NCBI RefSeq assembly: GCF_000254135.1
Contig: NZ_AINS01000060.1
Coordinates: 1 to 38,647 of the forward strand
Direction of reading: 5' to 3'
Length of the DNA stretch: 38,647 bases
Source: Campylobacter coli LMG 9860
Lineage (GTDB): Bacteria > Campylobacterota > Campylobacteria > Campylobacterales > Campylobacteraceae
Below the pieces are notes generated by a model. The model made no database searches. It saw only the letters and a program-made list of their open reading frames with translations, and was not told the origin of the DNA. Below, piece by piece: positions 1 to 8,757 of this stretch; position 1 is the stretch's first letter, and each line of letters begins with the position of its first letter. A program made the translations under genes and the position numbers.

Positions 1-24
1 GAGTTAAGATTTAAATCTTAACTC
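1..24 (-). terminator. Perfect palindrome just past rplT
   Basis: These 24 bases read the same on both strands (12 + 12, centred on TTTAAA), 6 bases beyond the rplT stop codon. A hairpin in the rplT transcript is likely and a terminator role fits the position. The window ends here, so any following T run cannot be seen. Confidence 0.55.
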
Positions 25-30
25 ATTAAA

Positions 31-384
31 TTAAAGCGCTTTTTTTGCAGCTTCTGCGATTTTTGCAAAAGCAGCAGCATCATTCATTGCTAAATCAGCT
101 AGAATTTTTCTATCAAGCTCAATGCCTGCTTTTTTAAGTCCATTGATAAATTTAGAATAACTTAAATCGTTTAATCTGCAAGCAGCATTGATACGCACAA
201 TCCAAAGACGGCGAAAATCTCTTTTCTTGCGGCGTCTATCACGATACGCATAAACAAGACTTCTTTCTAATTGTTCTTTTGCTTTTCTAAAATGTTTGCG
301 GCGTCCGCTATAAAAACCGCGTGCTAATTTTAGAACTTTTTTATGTCTGCGGCGTCTTACAACACCTGTTTTTACTCTTGCCAT
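31..384 (-). CDS. rplT: 50S ribosomal protein bL20
   Basis: Large-subunit protein bL20, needed for early 50S assembly through binding to 23S rRNA. The 117 residues match the family's usual length. The N-terminal half is highly basic ([20 protein letters not shown] and on), followed by the conserved globular half with [18 protein letters not shown]. The ATG at 384 has a GGAAA ribosome site 8 or so bases upstream. It is the second gene of rpmI-rplT, separated by 93 bases. The usual partner infC is not here; it lies downstream of thrS at 18488-19006. In other bacteria bL20 represses its own operon by binding the mRNA; a short stem in the 93-base spacer could serve this but the link is a guess. 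Confidence 0.98.
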   Translation of the reverse strand: MARVKTGVVRRRRHKKVLKLARGFYSGRRKHFRKAKEQLERSLVYAYRDRRRKKRDFRRLWIVRINAACRLNDLSYSKFINGLKKAGIELDRKILADLAMNDAAAFAKIAEAAKKAL

Positions 385-426
385 TTTTATTTCCTTTCAT
401 AAAGTGGCGTCCATTTTGGAGCTTGC

Positions 427-451
427 CCTTAAATTTTTAGCAACTTAAGGA
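427..451 (-). other. Small stem in the rpmI-rplT spacer
   Basis: CCTTAA and TTAAGG lie 12 bases apart between rpmI and rplT and can pair in the mRNA. bL20 is known to bind mRNA leaders in other bacteria, so this is a possible control site, but six A/T-rich pairs are weak evidence. Confidence 0.2.
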
Positions 452-477
452 GAGTTTGAATGACTTATGTCAAAAAC

Positions 478-669
478 TTAAATTCCTAGCATTTTTTCTA
501 CAGCTTTTACATTAGTGCTGTGCACATATTTAGCTGTGCGAAGATCACGCATTCTTTTTGCAGGTTTTTTAGTCAAAATATGGCTTCTAAAAGCAGAGCC
601 TCTTTTGATTTTATTTTTACCTACTTTAAAGCGTTTAACTGCGCTTTTTACGCTTTTCATCTTTGGCAT
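478..669 (-). CDS. rpmI: 50S ribosomal protein bL35
   Basis: Small basic large-subunit ribosomal protein, 63 residues, beginning [15 protein letters not shown] as in the bL35 family and ending in the conserved region with [13 protein letters not shown]. The ATG at 669 is preceded by GAAAGGAAAG; the second Met (residue 4) is less well placed and the MPKMK start is the family norm. First gene of the rpmI-rplT operon. Its promoter region is shared head to head with the sigma-54-driven gene at 822, an unusual neighbour for a ribosomal-protein operon. Confidence 0.97.
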
Positions 670-719
670 ACGCTTTCCTTTCGGATAAATTTTTAAATTT
701 TTTCAAAAAGAAAAGCTAA

Positions 720-725
720 ATGCTA
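720..725 (-). promoter_or_regulatory. Probable -10 box for rpmI-rplT
   Basis: Read on the minus strand this is TAGCAT preceded by TTTGC, an extended -10 of the Campylobacter housekeeping type, about 50 bases before the rpmI start. It lies inside the dyad at 724-739. Moderate support only. Confidence 0.4.
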
Positions 726-739
726 GCAAATTTTTGCTA
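724..739. repeat. Perfect dyad overlapping the rpmI promoter
   Basis: TAGCAAA and TTTGCTA are separated by two bases and form a perfect 16-base inverted repeat. It overlaps the presumed rpmI -10 box and lies about 30 bases upstream of the sigma-54 promoter on the other strand, so it could be an operator for either side. Confidence 0.4.
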
Positions 740-770
740 ATTTTTGACTGAATTTTGTATTTAAAAAACT

Positions 771-787
771 TGGCACACCTTTTGCTT
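771..787 (+). promoter_or_regulatory. Sigma-54 (RpoN) promoter
   Basis: TGGCAC at 771-776 and TTGCTT at 782-787 with exactly ten bases between the invariant GG and GC: the -24/-12 signature of RpoN promoters. Transcription should start near 797, about 25 bases before the ATG at 822. In Campylobacter RpoN with the FlgSR two-component system drives middle flagellar genes, so this places the downstream gene in the flagellar regulon. Confidence 0.9.
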
Positions 788-821
788 ATAAAAAACTAGC
801 AATATTTTTGAAAGATTTAAA

Positions 822-1988
822 ATGACTATAAATTCGGCAAACCCTTATCAAAATTTGGCCCTATCCAATCCTTTACAAAATAGCCAAGCTTTGAATTTAA
901 TCAAAGATAAAAAAGGTTCAAATTTAGAAGAAAATGAAAACAATTTAGAAAATTTAAATTATATTTTTAACACCACTTCTTATGCAAGTGAATTTAGCTT
1001 TAGGATAGACGAGAAAGGTTTTTTTGAAAAAGATTTAAATAAAATCGCTAATATACCTGAATCTTATAATATCAACATCAAAAGTGTTAGAAATATAGCC
1101 AAAGAATTAACAAGACAAGATGCAACTTTAAATTATAACAAAATAGACCTACCCTATCTTTTAAACAGCTATTATAGCTCGCTAAAGTCTGTCAATTTAG
1201 AATTTAGCGAAAATGATAATGCTAATTTAAGTCGCGATATGATTTCAAAATTTGCCACCGGATTTTCTACTGAAAATGGGGAATTTTTAGGCAAAATTTC
1301 AAGAATTTACAACAATCAAGAAGAATTAAACTCCGCGCTAAACAAAACTCTAAGCCTAAATACTTTAATGCTAGATAACAAAATTACTAATTTTCACTTC
1401 GATAGAGCTTTAAACAATACCTCATCTAATGAAATTTTAAAACCTTACCTAACCAAAAATGCTGAAGTTTCAAAATCAGGGCTTTTGATGAATTTTATTT
1501 ATCATGACATCAAAACACAAAATGATAACGAGCTTAATTTTTTTATGAAACCTGCGAGTTTGGATCTCAATGCTCATACTAATTTTCAAAAAATCCTTAG
1601 AGGGGAAATGGATATAAAAGACTATATCAAACAACAAAACGAACAAAAAATGAGCTTTGATTTATATCTTTATGTGAATGGAGTAGATAAAAAAACCGCT
1701 TCTCAAGATAAGCTTTCAGTTTTTTTTCAACAATATGTCAATTATCAAAAAGATATGGATTTAAGAGAATTTGCAAATTCAAGCTCTATCTTCCAAATTT
1801 ATATTGATGAAAATCATAGCGAATTTAACTCTCTTAAAGAAGAATATCAAAGCCAAAATAAAGATTTAGAAAAGCTAGATAATGCTAATAATATGCGTTC
1901 TAGCTCCATAGAAAATTTCTTAGATCGTCGTCAAAAACAAGCCAATTTAAATAAGATATTAAATTCTTATTTATCAGTATTACTTTAA
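822..1988 (+). CDS. Uncharacterised protein in the flagellar sigma-54 regulon (Cj0243c-like)
   Basis: A 388-residue protein that I recognise only by context and general likeness to C. jejuni Cj0243c. It has no signal peptide and no membrane segment; it is rich in Asn, Ser, Leu and Lys, with an acidic Asn/Glu-rich stretch near residues 34-46 and a likely helical, charged C-terminal third (SLKEEYQSQNKDLEKLDNA). The near-perfect sigma-54 promoter 35 bases upstream of the start says it is made with the flagellar hook and basal-body genes. Inference: a cytosolic helper or a protein exported through the flagellar secretion system, as some co-expressed Campylobacter proteins are. The ribosome site is weak (GAAAGA). 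It is a single-gene unit closed by the hairpin at 2008-2047. Confidence 0.85.
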   Translation: MTINSANPYQNLALSNPLQNSQALNLIKDKKGSNLEENENNLENLNYIFNTTSYASEFSFRIDEKGFFEKDLNKIANIPESYNINIKSVRNIAKELTRQDATLNYNKIDLPYLLNSYYSSLKSVNLEFSENDNANLSRDMISKFATGFSTENGEFLGKISRIYNNQEELNSALNKTLSLNTLMLDNKITNFHFDRALNNTSSNEILKPYLTKNAEVSKSGLLMNFIYHDIKTQNDNELNFFMKPASLDLNAHTNFQKILRGEMDIKDYIKQQNEQKMSFDLYLYVNGVDKKTASQDKLSVFFQQYVNYQKDMDLREFANSSSIFQIYIDENHSEFNSLKEEYQSQNKDLEKLDNANNMRSSSIENFLDRRQKQANLNKILNSYLSVLL

Positions 1989-2007
1989 AGTAATTTTATA
2001 AATATTT

Positions 2008-2047
2008 AAAAATACAAATTTTAATCCATAATTCTTTGTATTTTTTT
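2008..2047 (+). terminator. Hairpin terminator after the sigma-54 gene
   Basis: AAAAATACAAA (2008-2018) pairs perfectly with TTTGTATTTTT (2035-2045) across a 16-base loop and runs into a T stretch ending at 2047, 20 bases after the stop codon. The stem is A/T-rich, as usual for this genome. Confidence 0.65.
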
Positions 2048-2069
2048 ACTTTAATATTCATATTTTTGC

Positions 2070-2075
2070 TATAAT
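2070..2075 (+). promoter_or_regulatory. -10 box of the iscS-nifU promoter
   Basis: TATAAT preceded by TTTTTGC, the classic Campylobacter sigma-70 extended -10. Start of transcription near 2082 gives a leader of about 80 bases before the GTG at 2163. No obvious IscR-type site was recognised. Confidence 0.75.
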
Positions 2076-2129
2076 TTTTAAACTAGAATTTATATTTTTC
2101 TGTTATTATCCATTTTCATAAAAAGATAA

Positions 2130-3344
<1,215 letters not shown>

Positions 3345-3353
3345 GGATGAAAA

Positions 3354-4325
3354 ATGGGAAAAAATAGTTTAATTGGTGGATCCATTTGGGATGAGTATTC
3401 ACAAAAAGTTCAAGATAGAATGAATAATCCTCAACATATGGGAGAATTTAGCGAAGAAGATGCTAAAGCACGCAATGCAAAATTGATCGTAGCTGATTTT
3501 GGCGCAGAAAGTTGCGGCGATGCGGTAAGACTTTTTTGGCTTGTAGATGAAAAAACTGATAAAATTATCGATGCAAAATTTAAAAGTTTTGGTTGTGGTA
3601 CAGCTATAGCAAGTAGTGATACTATGGTAGATCTTTGTATAGGAAAAACTGTAGATGAAGCAGTAAAAATCACAAATTTAGATGTGGAATTTGCTATGCG
3701 TGATAATCCAGAAACTCCAGCTGTTCCACCTCAAAAAATGCACTGTTCAGTTATGGCTTATGATGTAATCAAACAAGCAGCAGCGCATTATAAAGGCATA
3801 AGTCCTGAAGATTTTGAAGATCAAATTATAGTTTGCGAGTGCGCTAGGGTAAGTCTTGGAACTATTAAAGAAGTGATTAAACTTAATGATTTGCATAGCG
3901 TAGAAGAAATCACACAATATACTAAAGCGGGTGCTTTTTGTAAATCCTGTATCAAACCAGGCGGACATGAAAAAAGAGATTATTACCTTGTAGATATTTT
4001 AGCTGAAACTAGAGCTGAAATAGATAGAGAAAAACTCAAAAATACAATGAAAAGTGATGTGGCTTTTGATGAAATGACCGTAGTGGGACAATTAAAAGCA
4101 GTTGAAAGTGTTTTAGATGCTGAAATTCGCCCTATGCTTCATAATGATGGTGGAGATTTGGAAGTGATTGATATACAAAAGGCTGAAGGTGCAGCAATTG
4201 ATGTTTATATTCGTTATCTTGGTGCTTGTAGTGGTTGTTCTAGTGGAAGTGGTGCAACACTTTATGCTATTGAAACAATTTTACAAGAAGAATTAAGTCC
4301 AAATATACGCGTTATGCCAGTTTAA
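3354..4325 (+). CDS. nifU: NifU, three-domain Fe-S cluster scaffold
   Basis: Receives sulfur from IscS and assembles Fe-S clusters for transfer to target proteins. All three NifU parts are visible in 323 residues: an N-terminal IscU-like domain with the three scaffold cysteines (Cys54 in ESCGD, Cys81 in FGCGT, Cys131 in MHCSV), a central BFD-like ferredoxin domain with four cysteines for a permanent 2Fe-2S cluster (Cys161 and Cys163 in VCECARV, Cys196 and Cys199 in CKSC), and a C-terminal Nfu domain with the C-x-x-C pair Cys292/Cys295 in GACSGCSSG. ATG at 3354 follows AAGGA by six bases. It is cotranscribed with iscS and is probably the main scaffold, hence likely essential. Confidence 0.97.
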   Translation: MGKNSLIGGSIWDEYSQKVQDRMNNPQHMGEFSEEDAKARNAKLIVADFGAESCGDAVRLFWLVDEKTDKIIDAKFKSFGCGTAIASSDTMVDLCIGKTVDEAVKITNLDVEFAMRDNPETPAVPPQKMHCSVMAYDVIKQAAAHYKGISPEDFEDQIIVCECARVSLGTIKEVIKLNDLHSVEEITQYTKAGAFCKSCIKPGGHEKRDYYLVDILAETRAEIDREKLKNTMKSDVAFDEMTVVGQLKAVESVLDAEIRPMLHNDGGDLEVIDIQKAEGAAIDVYIRYLGACSGCSSGSGATLYAIETILQEELSPNIRVMPV

Positions 4326-4326
4326 A

Positions 4327-4355
4327 AAAATAGCAAGATAAAATCTTGCTATTTT
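4327..4355. terminator. Bidirectional terminator between nifU and the mscS-like gene
   Basis: AAAATAGCAAGAT (4327-4339) and ATCTTGCTATTTT (4343-4355) pair perfectly around an AAA loop. Both A-rich and T-rich flanks are present, so it can end transcription from both sides. Its right arm includes the TAG stop of the mscS-like gene. Confidence 0.85.
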
Positions 4356-6232
4356 ATAGCTTTTGCTTGCAAATCAAGGGGTGGTAAATTTTCTATATAA
4401 ATACTACGACTTGGGAAAGCAAAGGTTAAACCATTTTTTTCAATTATACGCATAAACTCAAGCATTAAACTTTGTCTAGCTTCTCTAAAATCTTTTCCAC
4501 CTATTTCTTTGATATAAAAATAAAGCTCTATATTAATACTACTATCTGCAAATTCACTTAAAGCCACATAACAAGCATTTTTATAACCCTCAAGATCATT
4601 GATAGAAACTAAATTTTGACGATATTTTGTTGTATGATCGCCATACTTTAATGCTCCATCATCTTCATGTGCTACTAAAGGACTTGTATATAAAAGCTCT
4701 TTTAAATCTTTCACACAATTTTCTAATTTTTCAGGAGTAGCATCATAACCAACACCCAAATACATTTTAACATGACGCCCCATGCGTCTTTTGCTCCAAT
4801 TTTTGATATTAGCTCCCATAATAGTTGAATTTGGTAAAAATACAAGACAATTATCAAAAGTTCTAATAGTAGTTTTTCTAAGTCCTGTTTCAACCACGGT
4901 TCCTTCTATGCCTGAAACCTCTACCCAATCTCCTTGATTAAAGCTATTATCAAAAAGTAAGAGTATAGAAGCAAAGAAATTTGCAATGATATCTTTCGCC
5001 GCTAAAGCAACAGCTAAACCACCAATTCCCAAAGATGCAATAATAGCCGAGATATTAAAACCAAGTTGTGCTAAAATATAAAGAAGTGCGATCACAAAAA
5101 TAACAAAATATAAAATTTTAATGACTAAATTTACCACTTCTTTTTTGCCACTCTTTTGTGCAAGTTTTGAAACCAAAACCACGCCATATCCATCAAGTAT
5201 CCTTAAAATCAACCAAGCGATTAAAACAGCATAAACTATGTGGAAAAGATTACTTAAATTAATACTTAAAGGAGCAGGATAAGTTGCTATTGTAAGACAA
5301 AGTGAAATGGCATAACAAATAAGCAAAAAACCCACAGGTTTTTTAATATTGTCTATAAAAATAACCTTAATATCATCTGCATCGCTTTTATTGTGATAAA
5401 CTAAACGAACGAGGATAAAATAAACTATATTTGAAAAAAAGCGTCTTAAAGACATAAAAAAAACTAAAACTAAAATCGAAATAACTATCTTACCCGTATT
5501 TATAAAATCAATATTGGCCATTTCATTGATACGATCTATCCATACTTGAAGTTCAAGCAAAGAAAAAATATAATTACTTTCTAACAAATCTGCATTCGCA
5601 CGCAAATATTTTAAAATTTCTACATAAGCATCCACAGCATTAAAAATCATTTCTTCTTTATTGGAAATTTTCTCTAATTCAGATGGATTATTGATTTTAG
5701 CTTTATAAATACTAAGATCTATATTGGTTGAATTTTGCAAATTTTCCATTGCCTTATCGACCGTAGAGATTATACTTTCACTATTTGCTGCATTTTTAAA
5801 AAGTCTTTCAAGCTCAAATAAAGACGAATAAAAACTTTTAACAACATCTAAATACATAATATTTAAGGTTGTATCTACATAAACATAAGGTTTGTTTATG
5901 CTCTTCTTTTGTAAATCTAACAAATTTTGCCTTGTTTTTAAAAAGCTTTCTACTGCTTTTTCATTGATTTGTTGCTTTACTATCATATCGGGTATTTTAG
6001 AAAGAATAGACTTTTTATCTTTTTCAAATTCGCTTAAAATTCCATCATAGGAACTTGAATTTTCATCATTATTTTTTTTAAATTCTTTAATTTGGCGATT
6101 TAAATCGATATATTTTTGCACCAAACTATAAACACTCTTATCTTGCGCACTTGCATTGGTATCTATAAGACGAAATTCATCCCCCCAAAGACATGAAATA
6201 CCTAAAAGAAACAAAATGATTATTTTTTTCAT
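4349..6232 (-). CDS. MscS-type mechanosensitive channel with large periplasmic domain
   Basis: Inner-membrane channel expected to open under membrane tension and release solutes on osmotic downshock. The 627 residues start with a signal peptide (MKKIIILFLLGISCLWG), then a helical, charged periplasmic region to about 245, hydrophobic segments near 248-262, 266-280, 300-316, 330-345 and 368-388, and the glycine/alanine-rich pore helix (about 395-413, ASLGIGGLAVALAAKDI). The beta domain follows with the family signature FNQGDWVEVSGIEGTVVETG and FLPNSTIMGANIKNWS. It is much longer than E. coli MscS (286 residues), like MscK/YbdG-type relatives with extra N-terminal parts. Its ATG overlaps the canB stop (ATGA), so translation is probably coupled. 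Corresponds to C. jejuni Cj0238. Confidence 0.93.
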   Translation of the reverse strand: MKKIIILFLLGISCLWGDEFRLIDTNASAQDKSVYSLVQKYIDLNRQIKEFKKNNDENSSSYDGILSEFEKDKKSILSKIPDMIVKQQINEKAVESFLKTRQNLLDLQKKSINKPYVYVDTTLNIMYLDVVKSFYSSLFELERLFKNAANSESIISTVDKAMENLQNSTNIDLSIYKAKINNPSELEKISNKEEMIFNAVDAYVEILKYLRANADLLESNYIFSLLELQVWIDRINEMANIDFINTGKIVISILVLVFFMSLRRFFSNIVYFILVRLVYHNKSDADDIKVIFIDNIKKPVGFLLICYAISLCLTIATYPAPLSINLSNLFHIVYAVLIAWLILRILDGYGVVLVSKLAQKSGKKEVVNLVIKILYFVIFVIALLYILAQLGFNISAIIASLGIGGLAVALAAKDIIANFFASILLLFDNSFNQGDWVEVSGIEGTVVETGLRKTTIRTFDNCLVFLPNSTIMGANIKNWSKRRMGRHVKMYLGVGYDATPEKLENCVKDLKELLYTSPLVAHEDDGALKYGDHTTKYRQNLVSINDLEGYKNACYVALSEFADSSINIELYFYIKEIGGKDFREARQSLMLEFMRIIEKNGLTFAFPSRSIYIENLPPLDLQAKAIK

Positions 6233-6864
6233 TGCATTTTCCTATTTTGAATTAATTTAAAAATTTTAGTCTTAAAATCATACTCATATATTTCACCCGT
6301 TTCGATGATATAATACCAAGCATGCACTTCTAATCTTCCCTCATCTAAAGCTTCTTGCACTCCAGGATAGGTAAAAATATTTTGCAAAGAATTCACTAAG
6401 TTAAGTTTTTCAGTAAGCCAAGAACGCATAGCTATATCATCTCTTGCAAAGATCGTAACATCCCTTTTTATAGGATCAAGCATAGTGAGCCATTTTTTTA
6501 CATTAGGAATTTTATCCAATTCTTCATCAGAATAGTATAATGCATTACAACCACCACAATTACTATGTCCACATACAACGATATTCTTAATGCGTAAAGA
6601 ATTTAAAGCATATTCTATTGCTGAAGTAGTCGCTAAATAATCCTGACCCACGCGATAAGGTGGGACAATATTTGCAATATTTCGTATCACAAAAAGCTCA
6701 CCTGGGCCTGTATTGGTGATTAAATTGGGGATCACTCTAGAATCAGAACAACCTATGAAAAGAGTATGAGGATTTTGCTTATTTTTAAGACTTTCAAAAA
6801 GTTCTTCATGCTCTTTAAAATCCTCTTGCATAAATTTGATCGCACCGCTAATAAGATTATCCAT
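6229..6864 (-). CDS. canB: Beta-class carbonic anhydrase
   Basis: Zinc enzyme converting CO2 and bicarbonate, supplying bicarbonate for carboxylases and growth at low CO2. The 211 residues carry the zinc ligands Cys39 (FIGCSDSR), His100 and Cys103 (GHSNCGGC), and the Asp41-Arg43 dyad. Length and motifs match the CynT/CanB type. ATG at 6864 has an AGG ribosome site about eight bases upstream, and a good extended -10 lies at 6892-6897. The stop overlaps the start of the MscS-like channel by four bases; this pairing also occurs in C. jejuni (Cj0237-Cj0238). Campylobacter is capnophilic and this enzyme is the established one for growth in low CO2. Confidence 0.96.
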   Translation of the reverse strand: MDNLISGAIKFMQEDFKEHEELFESLKNKQNPHTLFIGCSDSRVIPNLITNTGPGELFVIRNIANIVPPYRVGQDYLATTSAIEYALNSLRIKNIVVCGHSNCGGCNALYYSDEELDKIPNVKKWLTMLDPIKRDVTIFARDDIAMRSWLTEKLNLVNSLQNIFTYPGVQEALDEGRLEVHAWYYIIETGEIYEYDFKTKIFKLIQNRKMQ

Positions 6865-6891
6865 ATATCAACCTAATTGAAAAATCTTAAA

Positions 6892-6897
6892 ATTATA
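6892..6897 (-). promoter_or_regulatory. -10 box of the canB operon
   Basis: Reads TATAAT on the minus strand, preceded by AAATTTGT. The transcript would start about 20 bases before the canB ATG. Typical Campylobacter housekeeping promoter. Confidence 0.65.
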
Positions 6898-7009
6898 ACA
6901 AATTTTCAGCAAAGAATTTCACCTACAAGCAAACATTCGCAAATTAACTCTTTATTAAATTTTTTATGCTAGAGTTCGCTCAAGATTTAAGTTAAAATCG
7001 AAATCTTTT

Positions 7010-7016
7010 AAGGAGG
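7010..7016 (+). promoter_or_regulatory. Ribosome site deciding the start at 7023
   Basis: AAGGAGG ends directly against an ATG at 7017 but lies six bases before a second in-frame ATG at 7023. Normal spacing therefore favours 7023. Confidence 0.75.
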
Positions 7017-7022
7017 ATGAAT

Positions 7023-7718
7023 ATGAGTCTTTATGATAGAGACTATTCACGATCAAGAGAATTTGAAAACACTCGTTCAAGTGAACTTGGTATTTTTATT
7101 AAACAAACTTATCAACTTTTTGCGGCTTCTCTTTTAGCAGCAACTGTTGGTGCATATGTAGGAATTTATGCTTTAGCGGCATTTTTTATACAATCACAAG
7201 TAACCTTTTGGATACTTTTTGCTGTTGAAATAGGACTTTTGATTGCCTTGCAATTTAAAAAACGCGAAGCTCCATTGAATTTAATTTTACTTTTTGGTTT
7301 TACTTTTTGTTCAGGCTTAACCCTAACGCCATTACTCATTTCTGTTCTTGCCCTACCAGCAGGTGGAGTAATCATCGCTCAAGCTTTTGCTCTAACAACA
7401 GTAGCTTTTGCAGCGCTTAGTATTTTTGCTATGAATACCAAAAAAGATTTCACACTAATGGGTAAAGCTTTATTTATAGTTTTAATCGTGGTTGTAGCGG
7501 CTTCTTTGCTTAATATCTTCTTCCAAAGCAGTTTATTAAATTTAGCTATTTCAGCCGTAGCAGCGATTTTATTTTCATTTTATATTCTTTATGATACACA
7601 AAATATTATTCGCGGAAACTATGAAACTCCAATTGAAGGTGCTGTAGCGCTTTATCTTGATTTTGTAAACCTTTTTGTATCTTTACTTAATATCCTAAGA
7701 AGTTTCAATAGTAGATAA
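7023..7718 (+). CDS. Bax inhibitor-1 / YccA family membrane protein
   Basis: Inner-membrane protein of the BI-1 (TMBIM) family; in E. coli the relative YccA binds and restrains the FtsH protease, and other members leak calcium or protons. From the preferred ATG it has 231 residues. A charged N-terminus (MSLYDRDYSRSREFENTRSS) precedes about seven hydrophobic helices; the family features LYLDFVNLFVSLLNILR and FYILYDTQNII near the C-terminus are clear. Single-gene unit closed by a GC-rich hairpin. Corresponds to C. jejuni Cj0236c. The exact role in Campylobacter is not known to me. Confidence 0.93.
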   Translation: MSLYDRDYSRSREFENTRSSELGIFIKQTYQLFAASLLAATVGAYVGIYALAAFFIQSQVTFWILFAVEIGLLIALQFKKREAPLNLILLFGFTFCSGLTLTPLLISVLALPAGGVIIAQAFALTTVAFAALSIFAMNTKKDFTLMGKALFIVLIVVVAASLLNIFFQSSLLNLAISAVAAILFSFYILYDTQNIIRGNYETPIEGAVALYLDFVNLFVSLLNILRSFNSR

Positions 7719-7720
7719 TT

Positions 7721-7744
7721 TTTTGCGGGAAAGTCCCCGCAAAA
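7721..7744 (+). terminator. Hairpin terminator after the BI-1 gene
   Basis: TTTTGCGGG and CCCGCAAAA pair perfectly around a six-base loop, two bases after the stop codon. The stem is unusually GC-rich for this region; the following T run is poor. Confidence 0.7.
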
Positions 7745-7781
7745 TTCTTAAAATTTCAAATCTTTTCAAGTTTTATTTAGT

Positions 7782-7787
7782 TACAAT
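7782..7787 (+). promoter_or_regulatory. Probable -10 box for secG and the genes after it
   Basis: TACAAT after a T-rich stretch (TTTTATTTAGT), about 37 bases before the secG ATG. Likely promoter of the secG-frr-pyrE-RDD-nrdB-pncB run. Confidence 0.5.
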
Positions 7788-7824
7788 ATCTAACTCAAAA
7801 AATTTTTAAAATTTAGGAAAATTT

Positions 7825-8181
7825 ATGATTACTCTTTTAACTATTTTGCAGTTTGTCATCGTCGTTATTATTTGTATAGCTGTTTTACTTCAAAAGAGCT
7901 CAAGCATAGGACTTGGAGCTTATAGCGGAAGCAATGAAAGTTTATTTGGAGCAAAAGGACCCGCAGGATTTTTAGCGAAATTTACTTTCATCATGGGAAT
8001 TTTACTTATTGCAAACACTATAGGTTTAGGATATTTATACAATAGTACAAGTAAAGATTCTTTAGCTGAAAAAATCAAAATTGAAACAAATACAAGCATT
8101 CCTACTGCTCCAAATGCTATAAACGTGCCAGCTATTCCAAGTGCTCCACAAATACCTAACGAATCAAATACAAGTAAGTAA
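7825..8181 (+). CDS. secG: Protein translocase subunit SecG
   Basis: Small inner-membrane partner of SecYE that aids SecA-driven export. Two membrane helices (about residues 3-22 and 50-71) flank the conserved loop LQKSSSIGLGAYSG and SLFGAKGP, the family signature. The 118 residues include a C-terminal Pro/Asn/Ser/Ile tail (about 92-118) of low complexity, a common variable end in this family. AGGAAAATTT precedes the ATG. First gene of a close run; frr starts 16 bases after its stop. Confidence 0.96.
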   Translation: MITLLTILQFVIVVIICIAVLLQKSSSIGLGAYSGSNESLFGAKGPAGFLAKFTFIMGILLIANTIGLGYLYNSTSKDSLAEKIKIETNTSIPTAPNAINVPAIPSAPQIPNESNTSK

Positions 8182-8197
8182 TTTATAAGGAAAAAAT

Positions 8198-8755
8198 ATG
8201 ATTAATGAAATTTTAAACAAACAAAAAACTCAAAGTGAAAAAAGCTTAGAAGCTTTAAAAAAAGATTTTACTACCCTACGCACAGGTAAAGTCAATACAC
8301 ATATCTTAGATCATATTCAAGTAGATTACTATGGCTCTTTAACTCCTTTAAATCAAGTTGCAACCGTTTTAGCAAGTGATGCTTCAACAATAAGCATTAC
8401 TCCTTGGGAAAAACCTATGTTAAAAACTATAGAAAGCGCTATTGCAGCAGCAAATATAGGGGTAAATCCAAACAATGATGGCGAAAGTGTAAAATTATTC
8501 TTCCCTCCAATGACAAGAGAGCAAAGAGAAGAAAATGTAAAACAAGCAAAAGCTATGGGTGAAAAAGCAAAAGTTTCGGTAAGAAATATTCGCAAAGATG
8601 CAAACGATGCCGTAAAAAAACTTGAAAAAGATAAAGCCATTTCAGAAGACGAAGCTAAAAAAGCCTATGATGAAGTGCAAAAACTAACAGATACTTATAC
8701 TGCAAAAATCGATGAAAGTGTAAAAAACAAAGAAAGCGAACTTTTAAAGGTTTAA
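8198..8755 (+). CDS. frr: Ribosome recycling factor
   Basis: Cytosolic factor that, with EF-G, splits the post-termination ribosome. The 185 residues have the standard length and family blocks: [24 protein letters not shown] near the N-terminus, the hinge/arm region [20 protein letters not shown], and the long helical end with [31 protein letters not shown] gives a proper ribosome site for ATG 8198. pyrE follows after two bases, so both lie on one transcript. Essential in most bacteria. Confidence 0.98.
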   Translation: MINEILNKQKTQSEKSLEALKKDFTTLRTGKVNTHILDHIQVDYYGSLTPLNQVATVLASDASTISITPWEKPMLKTIESAIAAANIGVNPNNDGESVKLFFPPMTREQREENVKQAKAMGEKAKVSVRNIRKDANDAVKKLEKDKAISEDEAKKAYDEVQKLTDTYTAKIDESVKNKESELLKV

Positions 8756-8757
8756 AA

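Noticed and set aside
448-464. Likeness to the conserved 5' end of 16S rRNA (AGAGTTTGA)
   Set aside because: Only nine or so bases agree and no rRNA follows; chance match in the rpmI-rplT spacer.
7017-7022. Earlier ATG for the BI-1 family gene
   Set aside because: It touches the AAGGAGG ribosome site with no spacer; the ATG six bases later has normal spacing.
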